Shown here: positions 28,556 through 37,226 of the stretch, in pieces
How positions within the stretch are numbered: the stretch's first letter is position 1
How the letters are laid out: every line of letters starts with the position of its first letter
NCBI RefSeq assembly: GCF_016648855.1
Contig: NZ_JACLQU010000009.1
Coordinates: 1-64,000 of the forward strand
DNA from: Streptococcus parasanguinis
GTDB lineage: Bacteria; Bacillota; Bacilli; Lactobacillales; Streptococcaceae
Reading direction: 5' to 3'
Length of the DNA: 64,000 nt
Made by a program: the position numbers and the translations under genes
Notes under the pieces: generated by a model
What the model was told of the DNA's origin: nothing
Seen by the model: only the letters and a program-made list of their open reading frames with translations
The model's database searches: none

Positions 28556-29107
28556 CTATAGAGAGGGATTCTGTTTAGAATAGATGATTTTATCCCCGCA
28601 ATATCCTTTGCGTTGAATGGCATGAGGGATGGTTTCTACATACTGCATTCCTGCCTTTTCCATGACTTTCCCTGAAGCAGGATTTAAACTGACATAAGTG
28701 GCTTTGATTTCTTTAAATCCGACTTTGTTCAATAAGAAATCCAAAACAGCTATGACGGCTTCTGTCATGAATCCCCGCCCCCAGAATTTCTTGCCAAGGA
28801 TATAACCTAGCTCGCATGATTGACTTTCCTGGTCTTGAGAAACCACACTAATATCTCCAATTACCTGATCCAGTGATGTTTTCAAACAAAGCGCCCATTT
28901 ATAAGTATCTGGTTTACGATACTGTTCGATCCATCTTTTGATCGATTCTCTGGTTCTCTCAGTAGATGCATGGGCATCCCAAGTGACATATTTCAGGGTT
29001 TCAGGATCCGAAGCCCAATTTTCAAACATCGCTGGTGCATCTTCCAAAACGAAAGGCCTCAAGTATAAATGCTCTGTCTCTATGACAAGACTTCCAAGAT
29101 GATTCAT
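28556..29107 (-). CDS. GNAT acetyltransferase, RimJ/RimL-like
   Basis: A 183-residue Acetyltransf_3 family protein. It starts ETEHLYLRPFVLEDAPAMFE and has the acetyl-CoA motif LGYILGKKFWGRGFMTEAV near residues 105-123, then LNPASGKVMEKAGM. Relatives acetylate ribosomal protein N termini or small amines; the substrate here cannot be named. The gene lies downstream of nadE but is separated by about 200 bp containing several hairpins, so it is probably its own unit. Confidence 0.85.
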   Translation of the reverse strand: MNHLGSLVIETEHLYLRPFVLEDAPAMFENWASDPETLKYVTWDAHASTERTRESIKRWIEQYRKPDTYKWALCLKTSLDQVIGDISVVSQDQESQSCELGYILGKKFWGRGFMTEAVIAVLDFLLNKVGFKEIKATYVSLNPASGKVMEKAGMQYVETIPHAIQRKGYCGDKIIYSKQNPSL

Positions 29108-29137
29108 AGATTGTCTCCCTTCATTTTTTCATGCAAC

Positions 29138-29274
29138 TTGAACGTTGCAAGTTGGTTACTTTAATCTAGAAGAAAAGGACGGATGAAATCGCCCTTCTTT
29201 TTGATGCTTTTCACAATATTGTATGGTGAGACTACGAAATCGAACTCTGCGAGTTACCGATTTCTGTCTCGTTT
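29138..29274. other. Hairpin-rich spacer between nadE and the GNAT gene
   Basis: Two clear inverted repeats lie here. The first is CAACTTG / CAAGTTG (about 29142-29161). The second is a compound hairpin (about 29229-29274) in which GAGAC pairs with GTCTC, GAAATCG with CGATTTC, and AACTC with GAGTT at the tip. Neither has a T-run. They could be a small streptococcal intergenic repeat or RNA processing site. No open reading frame or clear promoter is visible. Confidence 0.5.
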
Positions 29275-29296
29275 TCCTATTTTAAGACTCGGGCTA

Positions 29297-29321
29297 AAAA
29301 GGTCCAGTGGACCTTTTTACT
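29297..29321 (-). terminator. nadE terminator
   Basis: AAAAAGGTCC / GGACCTTTTT around a short loop; the right arm overlaps the last codons of nadE. Confidence 0.75.
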
Positions 29322-30141
29322 CCCAGAAATGATCAAATACTGTGATTGGCAGGTGGCGTTTGTGTTGGCCTTTGTACCACCATTTTTCAATAGTGGCTTG
29401 AGCTTCTGGGCTCACTTGTTTGCCTTCTAGGTAATCATCGATTTCATTATAGGTGACACCCAGCGCTACTTCGTCTGCTATTCCTGGTTTTTCTTCTTCC
29501 AAATCTGCAGTTGGGATTTTCTCATAGAGAGCAGGATCAGCTCCCAAGGCTTTAAGCAATTGTTTTCCTTGGCGCTTGTTCAAACGGAAAAGGGGTAAAA
29601 TATCTGCACCACCATCTCCAAATTTTGTGAAGAAACCTGTAATATTTTCCGCTGCATGGTCCGTCCCAATAACGGCTCCACTCCGCGCACCTGCTAAAGC
29701 ATACTGAGCAATCATGCGACTGCGAGCCTTAATATTGCCTTTGTTAAAATCAGAAACCTCTGTTCCAGTCGCTTCTACTGCTCGTACCATTTCGTCAGCA
29801 GACTCCTTGATATTCACAACCAGGCTAACATCCGGCTGGATAAAGGCCAAAGCTTTTTGTGCATCTGCTTCATCTGTCTGTACCCCATAAGGAAGGCGAA
29901 CAGCAATAAATTGATAGGAGGCATCTCCTGTCTCTGAGCGCATTTCTTCCATGGCTAATTGAGCTAATCGCCCAGCAAGAGTCGAATCTTGTCCTCCTGA
30001 GATCCCTAATACAAATGTTTTCAAGAAGGGATGTTTTTTTAGATATCTTTTTAAGAAATCAACCGAGCGGCGAATCTCTTCCTGAGGATCAATGCTAGGC
30101 TTGACACCCAATTGTTGGATAATCTCTTCTTGCAAACTCAT
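29317..30141 (-). CDS. nadE: Ammonia-dependent NAD+ synthetase
   Basis: A 274-residue enzyme that amidates deamido-NAD with ammonia and ATP. The PP-loop [14 protein letters not shown] is at about 45-58, and [20 protein letters not shown] gives the substrate region. There is no glutaminase domain, so it uses free ammonia. The start overlaps the pncB stop by 4 bp. Together they form a two-gene nicotinate salvage operon; pncB makes NaMN and NadE finishes NAD. Confidence 0.96.
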   Translation of the reverse strand: MSLQEEIIQQLGVKPSIDPQEEIRRSVDFLKRYLKKHPFLKTFVLGISGGQDSTLAGRLAQLAMEEMRSETGDASYQFIAVRLPYGVQTDEADAQKALAFIQPDVSLVVNIKESADEMVRAVEATGTEVSDFNKGNIKARSRMIAQYALAGARSGAVIGTDHAAENITGFFTKFGDGGADILPLFRLNKRQGKQLLKALGADPALYEKIPTADLEEEKPGIADEVALGVTYNEIDDYLEGKQVSPEAQATIEKWWYKGQHKRHLPITVFDHFWE

Positions 30142-31598
30142 TTTGCTTCTCCTTCTCCATTGGCCTTGTTACGCATTTCCTCGATTAGATCCATCTTATC
30201 CTGCCAAATATCTTTTGCCAAGTCAACTGGGTAATGCTGTGGATTAAGGACACGCTTGTATTCATCCCACAATTGATCGTAATTTTTACGAGCATATTCT
30301 TGAATTTCTGATAATGGTGGTAGTTGATAAACCAATTGCCCCTCTTTAAAAATATCCACTAAAAGAGGAATAGCCTCAAAGTTTCGGACCGTTTTATTAA
30401 TGTAGGTATAAGTTGGATGGAACATTTTAAGTTCTGTCAGTTGTGAAACATCTACTCCATCATAAGTGATGTAGTCCCCTTCTGACTTACCTTTTTCACG
30501 GCTCGTAATCCGCCAGACTTGCTTTTTACCTGGAGTAGAAACTTTCTCTGCATTATTGGAAAGCTTGATGGTATTGATCATCTCTCCTGCTTCGTTTTCA
30601 ACAGAGACAATTTTGTATACCGCTCCAAGCGCTGGTTGATCGTAAGCTGTAATTAACTTGGTTCCTACACCCCAAACATCAATTTTTGCTTTTTGCATTT
30701 TTAAGTTGAGGATAGTATTTTCATCCAAGTCATTAGAAGCGTAGATTTTAGCATTTGTAAACCCAGCCTCATCTAATTGCTGGCGAACCTTTTTAGAAAT
30801 ATAGGCAATATCTCCTGAGTCAATCCGTACGCCTAGGAAATTGATTTCATCTCCCATTTCACGCGCTACCTGAATAGCTGCTGGTACCCCAATACGCAGG
30901 GTATCATAGGTATCGACGAGGAAGACACAATCTTTATGGGTTTCCGCATAAGCCTTAAAAGCCTGGTAGTCATTTCCATATACCTGTACAAGAGAATGGG
31001 CATGGGTTCCTAATACTGGGATTCCAAAGAGTTTTCCTGCACGAACATTACTAGTCCCATTGGCCCCTCCGATGACTGCTGCACGAGTTCCCCAAATCGC
31101 AGCATCCATTTCTTGCGCGCGACGTGTCCCAAATTCCATCAAAGGCTCATCTTCAATGACCGAACGAATGCGTGCAGCCTTTGTGGCTATCAAGGTTTGA
31201 AAGTTGACTATATTTAAGAGGGCTGTTTCCACCAATTGACACTGAGCCAGAGGACCTTCGACCTGGACAATTGGTTCATTGGCAAAAACTAAGTCACCTT
31301 CTTGAGCCGAGCGTACTGTCAGTTCCAATTTAAGATCACGGAGATATTCCAAGAAGGCTCCATGATAACCAAGTGACTCTAAATAGGCAATATCGCTCTC
31401 AGAAAAACTCAAGTTTTCCAAATATTTCACAATTCGCTCTAAGCCAGCAAATACAGCATAGCCGTTTTTAAAAGGCTGTTGACGAAAATACACTTCAAAT
31501 ACAGCATGTTTATTGTGGATACCTTGATCAAAATAGACCTGCATCATGTTGATTTGGTATAAATCAGTATGCAAGGTTAAACTGTCATCTGGATACAT
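30138..31598 (-). CDS. pncB: Nicotinate phosphoribosyltransferase
   Basis: A 486-residue NAPRTase joining nicotinate to PRPP. Family motifs are [15 protein letters not shown] at the N terminus, [16 protein letters not shown] near residue 155, GTHAHS near 200 and RIDSGDIA near 260. A C-terminal extension ends the protein. Streptococci commonly depend on nicotinate or nicotinamide salvage. The leader has a -10 TATAAT near 31656 and Shine-Dalgarno AGAGG. It is coupled to nadE. Confidence 0.95.
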   Translation of the reverse strand: MYPDDSLTLHTDLYQINMMQVYFDQGIHNKHAVFEVYFRQQPFKNGYAVFAGLERIVKYLENLSFSESDIAYLESLGYHGAFLEYLRDLKLELTVRSAQEGDLVFANEPIVQVEGPLAQCQLVETALLNIVNFQTLIATKAARIRSVIEDEPLMEFGTRRAQEMDAAIWGTRAAVIGGANGTSNVRAGKLFGIPVLGTHAHSLVQVYGNDYQAFKAYAETHKDCVFLVDTYDTLRIGVPAAIQVAREMGDEINFLGVRIDSGDIAYISKKVRQQLDEAGFTNAKIYASNDLDENTILNLKMQKAKIDVWGVGTKLITAYDQPALGAVYKIVSVENEAGEMINTIKLSNNAEKVSTPGKKQVWRITSREKGKSEGDYITYDGVDVSQLTELKMFHPTYTYINKTVRNFEAIPLLVDIFKEGQLVYQLPPLSEIQEYARKNYDQLWDEYKRVLNPQHYPVDLAKDIWQDKMDLIEEMRNKANGEGEAK

Positions 31599-31698
31599 AT
31601 GAATACCTCTTTTTTTAGATTTGTTCTATGAATTCCTACCATAAAATTAGTACCATTATAGCACATTTCAGCCCCATTGAATACTGAAAGGAAAGCAC

Positions 31699-31732
31699 AA
31701 AAAAAATCTGAGACAGGAAGCTCAGATTTTTT
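31699..31732 (-). terminator. trxB terminator
   Basis: AAAAAATCTGAG / CTCAGATTTTTT around an eight-base loop, directly after the trxB stop. Confidence 0.9.
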
Positions 31733-31735
31733 GGA

Positions 31736-32653
31736 TTAAAAGTTTTCTGTGATATATTTATAAACTTCTTGGCCAGCAATCGCACCGTCTCCGACGGCTG
31801 TCGTCACTTGACGCAAATCTTTTTGACGAACATCGCCAACTGCAAAAATACCTGGGACTGTGGTTCTCATATGATCATCCGTGACCACCCAGCCATTTTC
31901 ATCTAAAATACCAAGTTCTGTCGCAAATTCACTGACAGGATCTAAACCGACATAGATAAAGACACCTCCGAAGGCCTGCTCTCTAACCTCTCCTGTCTTC
32001 ACATCTTTTAAAAGGACAGACGTTACTTTTTGTTCCCCCTTAATTTCTTCAACAACTGTATTCCAAGCAAAGTGAATTTTATCATTGGCAAAGGCACGGT
32101 CTTGAAGAACTTTTTGGGCACGCAATTGATCACGACGATGAGCAATGGTCACTGTTTTTGCAAACTGAGTCAAAAAGACAGCTTCTTCTACTGCTGAATC
32201 GCCACCACCAACGACCAAGAGATCCTCATCTCTAAAGAAAGCTCCATCACAAACAGCACAGTAGGAAACCCCTCTACTATTCAATTCCTCTTCACCAGGG
32301 ACATTTAATAAACGGTGGTTGGAACCTGTTGCAATCACAATAGTTTTAGCTTCAAATTCTCCGTCATCTGTGACAATCTTTTTGGTTGCTCCGAGGTCTT
32401 CGATGCGCTCTACCTGACCAAACAAATGTTCCACGCCAAGATTTTCTAAAGGCTCAAACATTTTTTCAGCCAAGTCTGGGCCACTAATATTCGCATAGCC
32501 AGGATAGTTTTCAATGTCAGACGTATTGTTCATTTGACCGCCTGGAATTCCTCTCTCAATTAATGCGACTTTTAAATTGCTTCGTGCTGCATAAAGGGCA
32601 GCAGTCATCCCTGCAGGACCTGCTCCAATAATCACTGTATCAAACATACTCAA
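31736..32653 (-). CDS. trxB: Thioredoxin reductase
   Basis: A 305-residue FAD enzyme that reduces thioredoxin with NADPH. It has FAD motif IIGAGPAGMTAALYA (about 8-22), redox pair CAVC (C132, C135), NADPH motif VVGGGDSAVEEA and the late FAVGDVRQKDLRQ. The CxxC separates it from the ferredoxin/NADP reductases of similar fold. Its own promoter (32677-32705) lies in the gap before it. Confidence 0.95.
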   Translation of the reverse strand: MSMFDTVIIGAGPAGMTAALYAARSNLKVALIERGIPGGQMNNTSDIENYPGYANISGPDLAEKMFEPLENLGVEHLFGQVERIEDLGATKKIVTDDGEFEAKTIVIATGSNHRLLNVPGEEELNSRGVSYCAVCDGAFFRDEDLLVVGGGDSAVEEAVFLTQFAKTVTIAHRRDQLRAQKVLQDRAFANDKIHFAWNTVVEEIKGEQKVTSVLLKDVKTGEVREQAFGGVFIYVGLDPVSEFATELGILDENGWVVTDDHMRTTVPGIFAVGDVRQKDLRQVTTAVGDGAIAGQEVYKYITENF

Positions 32654-32676
32654 CCTCTTTCTGTTTTGTTGTAACC

Positions 32677-32705
32677 ATTATAATTCTAACACGGTCTTTT
32701 TGCAA
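32677..32705 (-). promoter_or_regulatory. trxB promoter
   Basis: The minus strand shows TTGCAA (32700-32705), a 17-bp spacer and TATAAT (32677-32682), 24 bp before the trxB ATG. Confidence 0.8.
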
Positions 32706-32933
32706 TTATCGTGCTTGAAAGATAAACAAAATCCCTATGACCGCAAAGGTTAAAATAGGAATCGTCATGATATCAATTAAGAGGATATCATACAAATGGG
32801 CTTGTCGTTGCTTGGCTGTTTTATCTTTCTTCTTAAGGGCACGGTAGCCAATCCAAATACAAGAAGCGATCCCAACTAAAATCGTTGTCGTCACTAAACT
32901 TTGTAAATATAAGGACAATAATTTATTTAACAT
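32706..32933 (-). CDS. DUF4059-type small membrane protein
   Basis: A 75-residue protein with two hydrophobic segments (about 8-28 and 50-72) separated by a charged loop rich in Lys, RALKKKDKTAKQRQ. The frame extends upstream to 32969, but the ATG at 32933 (MLNKLL) follows a good GGAG and starts at the conserved position. Function is unknown. The order ABC permease, ABC ATPase, this gene, trxB is kept in pneumococcus as far as I recall. Confidence 0.8.
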   Translation of the reverse strand: MLNKLLSLYLQSLVTTTILVGIASCIWIGYRALKKKDKTAKQRQAHLYDILLIDIMTIPILTFAVIGILFIFQAR

Positions 32934-33014
32934 CACGACTCCAAATATTTTTACATTTTCAGAAAACAAACCCAGCTAGCATCGCCAGCTGAGTCTTACC
33001 TCTTCTCTATTATA

Positions 33015-33758
33015 TCAAACATAGGTCCGTTTGTAACTAGCAAAGAATTCTTTTGTCCGTTCTTCTTTTGGATGTTGCATGATTTCCTCTGGTGTTCCAG
33101 ATTCAATAATCCGTCCTTTATCCAAAAATAGGACCTTATCTGCTACTTGCGCTACAAAAGACATATCATGGCTGACCAGTACCATGGTTTGTCCCGATTT
33201 TGCCGCATTGGCAATGGATTTTTCAACTTCTCCAACCAATTCTGGATCCAAGGCTGAAGTCGGTTCATCCAGCAAAAGAACCTCTGGTTTCATGGCCAAG
33301 GCACGAGCCAAAGCCACCCGTTGTTTTTGTCCACCTGAGAGGTGACGAGGATAGTGATTTTCACGATCCGATAAGCCGACTTTTGCCAGTTCTTCTCGAG
33401 CAATTTTCGTTGCTTCTTGATCGGATAAGCCCTTCACAACAATGAGCCCTTCTTTCACATTTTCAAGGGCTGTTTTTCTACCAAATAAATTAAACTGTTG
33501 GAACACCATGGCCAATTTTCTTCTTAAGGTTAAGATTTGATCTTGGGTAATGTGCTCAAAATCAACTTCGAAATCATCAATCTTAATTCTACCACTGTCT
33601 GGAGCTTCCAAATAGTTTAAACTGCGTAAGAAGGTTGATTTACCAGCTCCCGAAGACCCGATTAAGGCCACGACTTCCCCTTTTTGAATTTCCAAACTTA
33701 GATTATTTAAAACCTTTTGACCTGAAAATGTCTTTGATAATTCTGAAATATAAATCAT
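33015..33758 (-). CDS. Amino-acid ABC transporter ATP-binding protein
   Basis: A 247-residue polar amino-acid ABC ATPase (GlnQ/ArtM class). Walker A is GSSGAGKST (about 33-41), the Q-loop lies in AMVFQQFNLF, the signature is LSGGQKQR, Walker B is LLLDEPTSALD, and the H-loop is VSHD. It abuts the permease gene, sharing one base at 33758. No substrate-binding protein gene is adjacent, so the substrate cannot be named; a separately encoded or shared binding protein is likely. A weak hairpin follows at about 32972-32993. Confidence 0.93.
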   Translation of the reverse strand: MIYISELSKTFSGQKVLNNLSLEIQKGEVVALIGSSGAGKSTFLRSLNYLEAPDSGRIKIDDFEVDFEHITQDQILTLRRKLAMVFQQFNLFGRKTALENVKEGLIVVKGLSDQEATKIAREELAKVGLSDRENHYPRHLSGGQKQRVALARALAMKPEVLLLDEPTSALDPELVGEVEKSIANAAKSGQTMVLVSHDMSFVAQVADKVLFLDKGRIIESGTPEEIMQHPKEERTKEFFASYKRTYV

Positions 33759-34558
33759 TAGATCCGGACCTCCTGATCTGGTAAATCAATTGCTACGGGA
33801 GTCTCAATATCCAGTCGACGTTCAATGTGACGGCCTAGTATTTCAATGAGAATGTTCACAATCCAGTAAACAATCGATACCGTGATAAAGCGTTCAAAGT
33901 ACTTCAAATCGCTCCCCCCAACAATCCGTGCTTGGGCAAAAATTTCAACCACACTGGCACTAAAGGCTAGCGAGGTCCCCTTGGTCAAGCCAATGAGAGA
34001 ATTGATTAAGGTTGGAGTTGCAACGACTGCTGCATTGGGAATAATAATCCGTCGATAAACTTGACGGTTGGTCATCCCAAGACTACGTGCTGCCTCAATT
34101 TCACCAGGGTCCACTGATAAAATAGCTGCCCGGATGGTCTCACTCGCATAAGCCGCCTCATTAAAGGCAAGAGCCACAATTGCGAACAGCTCAGCTGGAA
34201 TAGCATTAATGTTAAAAGCTGTTCCATAAGACTGATTGATCGCTTTTAAAATAAGAGGAATCCCATAATAGGTCAACATCAGCTGAACCAACAAAGGAGT
34301 CCCACGTAAAAAACTGACAAAAACAGCTTGAATCGGGTAAAGAATTCGTACACGATTAATTTTGACCAGAGCAAAAATCATAGCAAAAACAATCCCAAAA
34401 AATGCGCCTCCTAGGGCTAATAAAATCGTCACAGGCAATTTTCCTATGACTGCCGGAAATGCATCCAATACGGCTCTCAAACTAAACAGCTTGCTATCTG
34501 GAACGTGTTTTAAAAAGTCAGCATACCAGTTGGCAGCTAAAAGATTAGTTGTAAACAT
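33758..34558 (-). CDS. Amino-acid ABC transporter permease
   Basis: A 266-residue HisM/GlnP-type permease. It shows about five hydrophobic segments and the cytosolic EAA loop EIEAARSLGMTNRQVYRRI near residue 165. The frame opens at 34603, but MFTTNLLAANW at 34558 has the Shine-Dalgarno AAAGGAAGT and gives the usual N terminus. There is no fused periplasmic-binding domain. It pairs with the ATPase at 33015-33758. Confidence 0.92.
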   Translation of the reverse strand: MFTTNLLAANWYADFLKHVPDSKLFSLRAVLDAFPAVIGKLPVTILLALGGAFFGIVFAMIFALVKINRVRILYPIQAVFVSFLRGTPLLVQLMLTYYGIPLILKAINQSYGTAFNINAIPAELFAIVALAFNEAAYASETIRAAILSVDPGEIEAARSLGMTNRQVYRRIIIPNAAVVATPTLINSLIGLTKGTSLAFSASVVEIFAQARIVGGSDLKYFERFITVSIVYWIVNILIEILGRHIERRLDIETPVAIDLPDQEVRI

Positions 34559-34641
34559 TTTTGTTACTTCCTTTCTCAAACATAAACATTCTATCACATT
34601 CACTATCGGAATTCCAAAAATTGCTACAGAAATAGAAAAAT

Positions 34642-34723
34642 GATAGACTACTCAAATTTAGTCTATCATAATTTTAGACAAGTTCCTAATAGATTTTCTT
34701 TATGGAGTTCATAAAGAAAATTT
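34642..34723 (-). terminator. Paired hairpins after the DEAD-box helicase gene
   Basis: The hairpin TGATAGACTA / TAGTCTATCA (34642-34669) runs on the minus strand into TTTTTC and is a good terminator. A second, AGATTTTCTTTATG / CATAAAGAAAATTT (34691-34723), lies between it and the helicase stop. The second may be an additional stabilising stem. Confidence 0.7.
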
Positions 34724-34754
34724 ATGTTTTGTTCTGAACATTTGAAACAAGGGA

Positions 34755-36098
34755 TTAGAAAGTTTGGCGTTTGGCCTTTCGTTCCGCCCGACCACGCGCA
34801 CGGTTTTCAGCTCGCTTAGCTTTTCTCCTCTTTTCATCAACTGCCCATTTGATTTTTTTCTTGTAGCCTGGTTTGATTTTTTTCTTTTTCTTCTTCACCA
34901 GACCAATCATTTCGATATCGAGTTTCTCTTGCTTTTTCTCACGATTGGCCCGTCTATCCCGATCATAAGTATCTTCAATAACCCCATTTTTCAACACTTT
35001 CGGTACGAAACGAATTCCCATTTTTTCTAGTTCACGGATATCTGAATCATCACTCGGTTGATAAAGAGTAATAGCGACACCTGGTAGACCATTGCGCCCT
35101 GTCCGACCGACACGGTGGACAAAGAAAGAAAGATCTTGTGGAATAGCATCGTTGATGACATGACTCACCCCTTCGATATCAATTCCACGAGCCGCTAAAT
35201 CTGTGGCCACAATATACTCAAAATCAAGATTTTTAACCTGATTCATGATCCGTTTCCGTTCACGTGGTGGGATATCTCCGTGAATCTTTGCCACTTTCAA
35301 TCCCTGAGCCACCAAATAGGCATGGAGATCATCTGCTCTCGTTTTGGTATTAACGAAAATCATGGCCAAATAAGGTTGCAAGGTCTTGGTCAATTGGTAA
35401 ATTTGCTCATTTTTATCCCGACCCTTGGTGGAAACCAGCCAATTATCGATGGTATCTGAAATCACCGTCTTAGTCTTAATTTGCTCCATGACTGGGTTTG
35501 AGAGATATTTTTTCAAGAAAGGCTGCAATTTTTGCGGAATGGTGGCTGAAAAAACTAAAAATTGCAGTTGTTGCGGAAGACTTGAAGCAATCTTATCCAC
35601 AGTAGACAAGAATCCCATGTCCAGTGTCATATCTGCCTCATCCACCACAAAAGTATGGGCCTTATGAATAGCCAGATCACCCGATGCAACCAGATCATAA
35701 ATCCGGCCTGGAGTTCCAATCACGATATGTGGTTGTTTGACCTGGAGTTTTTCAATCTGACGGCTTTTATCCGTTCCTCCAACATAATTTACAATCCGAA
35801 TCTCTTTTTCAGAATGACTAGCGATTTGACGAGCAGCTTGGTAAATTTGCGTCGCCAACTCCCGACTAGGAGCCGTGATGACCGCTTCTACTTGTTGGCT
35901 GTCTTCATTTAAGGTTTGAAAAATCGGCAAGAGGAAAGTATGGGTTTTCCCAGAACCTGTCTTTGACTCTCCTACCAAATCATTTCCAGCTAGGACAATC
36001 GGAATTAGTTTTTCCTGTACTTCGGTTGCTTCTCTAAAATTGATTTCTTTCAGTGCCTCTTGAATATAGGGCTTAAAATTAAACTCTGTAAATTTCAT
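34755..36098 (-). CDS. cshB: DEAD-box RNA helicase (CshB type)
   Basis: A 447-residue RNA helicase. Motifs in order are GESKTGSGKTHTFLLP (motif I), PSRELA (Ia), TPGR (Ib), DEAD (II), FSAT (III), and ATDLAARGID with HRVGRTGR (V-VI). The C-terminal 50 residues are strongly basic and should bind RNA. The frame reaches 36116, but the ATG at 36098 (MKFTEFNF) follows AAAGGA and matches the family start. The CshB label is by overall type; mRNA turnover or ribosome assembly is the likely work. Confidence 0.9.
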   Translation of the reverse strand: MKFTEFNFKPYIQEALKEINFREATEVQEKLIPIVLAGNDLVGESKTGSGKTHTFLLPIFQTLNEDSQQVEAVITAPSRELATQIYQAARQIASHSEKEIRIVNYVGGTDKSRQIEKLQVKQPHIVIGTPGRIYDLVASGDLAIHKAHTFVVDEADMTLDMGFLSTVDKIASSLPQQLQFLVFSATIPQKLQPFLKKYLSNPVMEQIKTKTVISDTIDNWLVSTKGRDKNEQIYQLTKTLQPYLAMIFVNTKTRADDLHAYLVAQGLKVAKIHGDIPPRERKRIMNQVKNLDFEYIVATDLAARGIDIEGVSHVINDAIPQDLSFFVHRVGRTGRNGLPGVAITLYQPSDDSDIRELEKMGIRFVPKVLKNGVIEDTYDRDRRANREKKQEKLDIEMIGLVKKKKKKIKPGYKKKIKWAVDEKRRKAKRAENRARGRAERKAKRQTF

Positions 36099-36204
36099 TT
36101 TCTCAGTTCCTTTCATGATCTCTATTATTATATCAGAAAAGCTGTCTTCTTGCCTCTCTTATGGGTCATTTTTCCTAACCAGCGAAGTCTCTCTGAGTCA
36201 GCAA

Positions 36205-36234
36205 AAAAACGATGGGCAAGCCCACCGTCGTTTT
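36205..36234 (-). terminator. Terminator of the rsmH-ftsL-pbpX-mraY operon
   Basis: AAAACGACGGTGGG / CCCATCGTTTT (with G-U pair) runs into TTTTTTT on the minus strand immediately after the mraY stop. Confidence 0.88.
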
Positions 36235-37225
36235 ATAGGTAGAGAAGGACTAGAGTCACGACACTTGTCACCAAGGCAATGCTCCACATAAAGGCATCCA
36301 CTTTCCATTCTGACCAGTTTTGCCCATTGCCAGAAAGGCCACCCAGTTCTAAATGATGGTGGAAAGGAGTCATTCGGAAAATCCGACGTCCTTCCCCGTA
36401 ACGTTTCTTGGTCCATTTGAAATAGGTCACTTGTAGCATCACTGAACCTGTTTCAATGACATAGACCAGACCAATCAAGAGCAGCGTCCACTCGACATGC
36501 AAAGCCATTGACAAGGCTGCAAGCATCCCTCCAAGAGCTAGACTACCGACATCTCCCATAAAGATTTTAGCTGGCTTGTGGTTGAAGACAAAAAATCCTA
36601 GCAAGGCCCCAATCATACTCAAGGTGACAAAGAGAATGTCCCATTTCCCTTGCATATAGGCAATAAAGGAATAGGCACTCAGGCTAATGGCAACGGAGAT
36701 GCTGGCTAATCCATCAATCCCATCTGTCAAATTGACAGCATTTGAAAAACCAACCAACCAAAATAAAGCAAAGAGAATGTAGAAATGGCCCAAGTAAAGT
36801 TCATATCCGAAAACATTCAAAAGGCTTCCTGCACCGTGGCGTTCAGAAAAAATATAGAAGATGATTCCACCAACAAGTTGAAGGGCCAATTTTTGTTTTG
36901 GGTTAAGACCTTCATTAATCTTACGAAAAACTTTTAAAAAGTCATCCAAAAATCCAACAATTCCATAAAGAATCAAGATAAATAGAATCAGTTGAACAGA
37001 GCGCGTGAAATTTCCAGTCAATACGGTAACGACAAAACTAACTAGAACGGCTGTAATGAGAAATACAACTCCACCCATTGTCGGAGTGCCAGCTTTCGCT
37101 TTGTGTTGTTTCACATCTTCATGCATTTGTTGCCCAGAAATATGAGCACGATGGTAAAATCGAATAAAGGCTGGAATAGCAGCCACTGTTAATAGAAACG
37201 ATACAAGGATCGTAGCAATATACAT
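36233..37225 (-). CDS. mraY: Phospho-N-acetylmuramoyl-pentapeptide transferase MraY
   Basis: A 330-residue polytopic enzyme that makes lipid I from UDP-MurNAc-pentapeptide and undecaprenyl phosphate. About ten membrane segments are predicted. Visible signatures are the metal-binding region [10 protein letters not shown] near residue 91, [11 protein letters not shown] near 165, and the late [14 protein letters not shown]. It is last gene of rsmH-ftsL-pbpX-mraY and starts one base after the pbpX stop. Confidence 0.96.
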   Translation of the reverse strand: MYIATILVSFLLTVAAIPAFIRFYHRAHISGQQMHEDVKQHKAKAGTPTMGGVVFLITAVLVSFVVTVLTGNFTRSVQLILFILILYGIVGFLDDFLKVFRKINEGLNPKQKLALQLVGGIIFYIFSERHGAGSLLNVFGYELYLGHFYILFALFWLVGFSNAVNLTDGIDGLASISVAISLSAYSFIAYMQGKWDILFVTLSMIGALLGFFVFNHKPAKIFMGDVGSLALGGMLAALSMALHVEWTLLLIGLVYVIETGSVMLQVTYFKWTKKRYGEGRRIFRMTPFHHHLELGGLSGNGQNWSEWKVDAFMWSIALVTSVVTLVLLYL

Positions 37226-37226
37226 C

